Positions 5,938 to 8,491 of a DNA stretch of 8,491 bases are shown piece by piece. Position 1 is the stretch's first letter; every line of letters starts with the position of its first letter. Origin of the DNA: an uncultured delta proteobacterium (GTDB lineage: Bacteria; Myxococcota_A; Polyangia; Polyangiales; Ga0077539). The DNA lies in assembly GCA_903860995.1 (NCBI GenBank), contig CAIOSS010001212.1, positions 1 to 8,491 of the forward strand, in the 5' to 3' direction. Position numbers and translations under genes: made by a program. The notes below the pieces were generated by a model. It had not been told where the DNA came from. It did no database searches and was given only the letters and a program-made list of their open reading frames with translations.

Positions 5938-7680
5938 ATGACCCTGACGACCTCACCGTACCTGCCCCGCTTCAGCGACCCCGGCGACATCGACGAGTTC
6001 GTGGACACCCTCGGGCGCTTCGAGCGCGGCGAACTCAGCGCGGAGGATTTCCGCCGCTACCGGCTCACCCGCGGGGTGTACGGCCAGCGGCAGACGGACG
6101 TGCAGATGATCCGGGTGAAGATCCCGCAGGGGGTGCTCGCGCCGCCCGCGCTGGAGGCGCTGGCGGACGTGGCCGAGCGCTTCGGGCACGGGCACGGCAG
6201 CGTGACCACCCGGCAGAACGTGCAGTTTCATTTCGTGCAGATGGCCGACGCGGAGACGGCGATGCGGCGCCTCGACGAGGCGGGGCTCACCACCCGCGAG
6301 GCCTGCGGCAACACCGTGCGCACCGTCACGGCCGACCCGCTGGCGGGCGTGCGCGACCACGGCACCTTCGACGTGACGCCCTACGGCGAGGCCATCACCC
6401 GCTTCTTCCTGCGCAGCCCGTGGGCCAACTCGCTGCCGAGGAAGTTCAAGATCGCGCTGGGCTACGAGCCCGGCGACACGGCCATGGCGGGCATCCATGA
6501 CATCGGGCTCATCGCCCGGGTGCGCGACGGCCAGCGGGGCTTCCTGATGCGCGTGGCGGGCGGGCTCTCGACCTCGCCGCAGGCCGCCATCGTGTTCCAG
6601 GAGTTCCTGCCGGAGGCGCGGCTGCTCGACGCGTGCGAGGCCGTCAACCGGGTGTTCGACCGCAACGGCAACCGGGACAACAAGCACCGCGCGCGGCTGA
6701 AGTACGTGCTGCGCAAGATGGGCCAGGAGAAGTTCCTCCAGGTGCTCCACGAGGAGTACGCGGCGGTGCTGGCCCGCGGGGGCACCCCCCTCGACCTGTC
6801 GGTGACCACGGCGCCGCCTGCCCCGCCGCCGCCCTCCGCCACCGACGACGCGCCGGCCACGCGCGGTGCGGGCTACCTGCTCTGGCGCGCGGGCAACACC
6901 GTGACGCAAGACCAGCCCGGCTACCACGCGGTGATCGTTCGGCTGGCGCTCGGCGCGGTCACCACGGCGCAGTTTCGCGCGCTGGCGAAGCTGGTGACGG
7001 ACTTCGCCGACGGCTCGCTGCGCACCAGCGTCGACCAGAACCTCGTGCTGCGCTGGGTGCCCACCCACCGGCTGCCGGCGCTGCACGCCGCGCTCGACGC
7101 CGTCGGCCTGGCGAAGCCCGGCGCGCGCACCGTCGCCGACGTCACCACCTGCCCCGGCGCGGAGAGCTGCAACCTGGCCGTGACGGCGTCGCGGCAGGTG
7201 GGGGCGGCGATCACCGCGCGCCTGGAGTCCGATGCCTCGCTGGCCGCGGCCGTGAAGGAGGCCTCGGCGACGGTGATCAAGGTCTCGGGCTGCCCCAACA
7301 GCTGCGGGCAGCACCACATCGCGGACATCGGGTGGCACGGCGCGGCCCGCAAGGTCGGCGAGCGCACGGCGCCGGTGTACCAGCTGCACCTCGGCGGCGG
7401 CTTCGACGAGGACGGCGCGCGCTTCGGGCGGCAGGTCGTGAAGATCCCGGCGCGGCGCGTGGACGAGGCGGTCGCGCGGCTGGTGGCGCTGTACTCCACC
7501 GACCGGGCGGAGGGGGAGACGGCGACGGCGTTCTACAAGCGGGTGCCGGCCGCACGGGTGCACGCCGTGCTCGACGACCTGGCGGCCCTCGACGCGACGA
7601 CCCCCGACGAGGCCTTCCTCGACATCAACGAGTCCATGGGCTTCCGGATCGCCATCGGCGAAGGGGAGTGCGCGGCGTAG
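5938..7680 (+). CDS. Siroheme [4Fe-4S] nitrite/sulfite reductase, probably assimilatory sulfite reductase
   Basis: A 580-residue haem-protein subunit that should carry out the six-electron reduction of sulfite to sulfide (or nitrite to ammonia, in the same family) in the cytoplasm. It has the two-fold repeated layout of the family: an N-terminal half with the HGHGSVTTRQNVQFHFV motif (84-100), Arg128 in GNTVRTVTADP and Lys169/Lys171 in LPRKFKIAL, all matching siroheme- or anion-binding positions; a Pro/Ala-rich linker at about 288-307; and a C-terminal half with the cluster ligands. Those cysteines are Cys405 and Cys411 (TCPGAESC) and Cys452 and Cys456 (SGCPNSCG), a C-x5-C/C-x3-C pair that shares the cluster with siroheme. 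No flavin or NADPH domain is present, so electrons probably come from ferredoxin or a separate partner. Flanking cysC and cysH favour sulfite over nitrite. It is co-directional with both, probably one operon. Confidence 0.93.
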   Translation: MTLTTSPYLPRFSDPGDIDEFVDTLGRFERGELSAEDFRRYRLTRGVYGQRQTDVQMIRVKIPQGVLAPPALEALADVAERFGHGHGSVTTRQNVQFHFVQMADAETAMRRLDEAGLTTREACGNTVRTVTADPLAGVRDHGTFDVTPYGEAITRFFLRSPWANSLPRKFKIALGYEPGDTAMAGIHDIGLIARVRDGQRGFLMRVAGGLSTSPQAAIVFQEFLPEARLLDACEAVNRVFDRNGNRDNKHRARLKYVLRKMGQEKFLQVLHEEYAAVLARGGTPLDLSVTTAPPAPPPPSATDDAPATRGAGYLLWRAGNTVTQDQPGYHAVIVRLALGAVTTAQFRALAKLVTDFADGSLRTSVDQNLVLRWVPTHRLPALHAALDAVGLAKPGARTVADVTTCPGAESCNLAVTASRQVGAAITARLESDASLAAAVKEASATVIKVSGCPNSCGQHHIADIGWHGAARKVGERTAPVYQLHLGGGFDEDGARFGRQVVKIPARRVDEAVARLVALYSTDRAEGETATAFYKRVPAARVHAVLDDLAALDATTPDEAFLDINESMGFRIAIGEGECAA

Positions 7681-7703
7681 CGCCAGCGGCCATCCTCGTG
7701 GCG

Positions 7704-8390
7704 ATGAACCTCGATACGCTGAACGTCGAGCTCGAGGCCCGGAGCGCGCGCGAGCGCCTCGCCTGGGCCGTGGAGACCTACGGCGACAGGCTTCTGTTCA
7801 CGTCGTCCTTCGGGCCCGGCAGCGGGGTGCTGCTGCACCTCTGGTCGGAGGTGGCGGGCGAGCTGCCGGTGCATTTCATCGACACGGGCTTCCTCTTCGA
7901 CCAGACGATCGCGTACCGCGACGAGCTGGTGAAGAAGCTTGAGCTCAAGCTCCAGGTGCTCAAGCCCGCGCTGGAGCAGGGGCGCTTCCTGGAGAAGTAC
8001 GGGCTGACGGTCTACCGCGACGACCCCGACCGGTGCTGCGCCATCAACAAGGTCGAGCCCCTGCAGGCCGCGCTGCCGGGGAAGGACGCGTGGGTGTCAG
8101 GTCTCCGTCGAGACCAGTCGAAGGCCCGCGGCGAGACGCCCATCCTGCTGGGCACCGATGGCCCCGTGAAGGTGCACCCGCTCGCCGACTGGAACGCCCG
8201 GGACGTCTACCAGTACCTCAAGCTCCACCACGTGCCCGAGCACCCGCTCTTCGAGCAGGGCTACGTGTCCGTGGGCTGCGCGCCGTGCACGCGCCCGGTG
8301 CTGCCGGGCGAAGACGAGCGCGCGGGGCGCTGGTCGGGTACCGCGAAGACCGAGTGCGGGCTGCACACGTTCTTGAAGAAGGCGGAGTAG
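7704..8390 (+). CDS. cysH: APS/PAPS reductase of the iron-sulfur (APS) type
   Basis: A 228-residue thioredoxin-dependent reductase that converts APS (or PAPS) to sulfite plus AMP (or PAP). Seen in order: the nucleotide loop TSSFGPGSGVLLHL (33-46), FIDTGFLF (58-65), RCCAINKVEPL (110-120), SGLRRDQSKAR (132-142), WNARDVYQYL (163-172), VGCAPCTRPV (190-199) and the catalytic Cys218 in ECGLH near the C-terminus. Cys111-Cys112 with Cys192-x2-Cys195 are the four ligands of a [4Fe-4S] cluster; this pattern marks the APS-reducing branch and is absent in the E. coli PAPS reductase. The usual CCxxRK is CCAINK here. The ATG at 7704 lies 23 bp after the sulfite reductase stop; no strong ribosome binding site is visible, so translation may depend on coupling. 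It supplies sulfite to the reductase encoded just upstream. Confidence 0.94.
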   Translation: MNLDTLNVELEARSARERLAWAVETYGDRLLFTSSFGPGSGVLLHLWSEVAGELPVHFIDTGFLFDQTIAYRDELVKKLELKLQVLKPALEQGRFLEKYGLTVYRDDPDRCCAINKVEPLQAALPGKDAWVSGLRRDQSKARGETPILLGTDGPVKVHPLADWNARDVYQYLKLHHVPEHPLFEQGYVSVGCAPCTRPVLPGEDERAGRWSGTAKTECGLHTFLKKAE

Positions 8391-8391
8391 C

Positions 8392-8491
8392 TCAGCGCGC
8401 GGCGCGCACCGCGGCGAGCACCTCGTCGGAGTGGCCGTCGACGGCGACGTTGGGGAAGACCCGCGCGACGCGCCCGTCGCGGCCGATGACC
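8392..8491 (-). CDS. C-terminal end of a peroxiredoxin (Bcp / AhpC-TSA type), partial
   Basis: Only the last 32 residues and the stop are in the window. They read VIGRDGRVARVFPNV followed by AVDGHSDEVLAAVRAAR. This matches the end of thiol peroxidases of the Bcp group, where a 'ID.DG.I..V...V...GH..EVL' pattern forms the last strand and helix. Such enzymes reduce peroxides using thioredoxin. The active-site cysteine would lie beyond the right edge. The gene converges on cysH: its TGA (8392-8394 on the plus strand as TCA) is one base from the cysH stop. Thioredoxin dependence would be shared with CysH, but nothing shows joint control. The family call rests on a short tail. Confidence 0.72.
   Translation of the reverse strand, partial: VIGRDGRVARVFPNVAVDGHSDEVLAAVRAAR

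Noticed and set aside
6633..7700. Open frame extending far upstream of cysH
   Set aside because: Before the Met at 7704 it is an Arg/Ala/Gly-rich shadow of the sulfite reductase; CysH homology begins only after that Met.
8395..8407. Palindrome GCGCGC-G-GCGCGC after the cysH stop as a terminator
   Set aside because: No T-tract follows, and the bases encode the Ala/Arg-rich end of the peroxiredoxin.
8385..8410. GAGTAGCTCAGC resembles the D-arm of a tRNA
   Set aside because: No acceptor stem, anticodon arm or T-loop sequence follows, and the stretch is fully accounted for by the ends of two coding genes.

Overview
The window is very GC-rich (I estimate roughly 70%) and densely coding. GC content, codon use and gene families fit a myxobacterium (Myxococcota/'Deltaproteobacteria'). 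That is inference from style and gene content; no phylogenetic marker is present.

Left part, 1-1813: positions 1-196 hold no gene I can support, only a short tandem repeat with an inverted partner. A broken heme-oxygenase-like diiron (PqqC/TENA-like) gene follows at 197-854; its start is missing and its last quarter is frameshifted. An intact MscS-type mechanosensitive channel gene lies at 959-1813.

Centre, 1885-5245, minus strand: four genes read right to left. They are an XRE-cupin regulator resembling the E. coli sulfur-utilisation regulator SutR, then the ATPase, permease and substrate-binding lipoprotein of a sulfonate/taurine/nitrate-type (SsuABC/TauABC/NrtABC-like) importer. A 149-bp pair of inverted REP-like hairpins sits between permease and binding protein and overlaps the likely start of the latter. 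ATPase and permease overlap by 83 bp.

Right part, 5347-8390, plus strand and divergent from the regulator: cysC (APS kinase), a siroheme/[4Fe-4S] sulfite (or nitrite) reductase, and cysH, whose CC...CxxC pattern marks the iron-sulfur, APS-type reductase. The last 33 codons of a peroxiredoxin (Bcp/AhpC-TSA type) enter from the right end on the minus strand; its stop is one base from the cysH stop.

Together, 1885-8390 looks like a divergent sulfur-acquisition locus: a regulator, import of a sulfur compound, and reduction APS (or PAPS) -> sulfite -> sulfide. Missing from the window are sulfate adenylyltransferase (cysDN or sat), any sulfonate-cleaving enzyme (ssuD, tauD) and cysteine synthase, so the imported substrate cannot be read from context. 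I see no CRISPR array, insertion sequence, RNA gene or recognisable new defence system. The most unusual items are the broken diiron gene, the REP doublet at a gene start, and an APS-type reductase co-encoded with an APS kinase.
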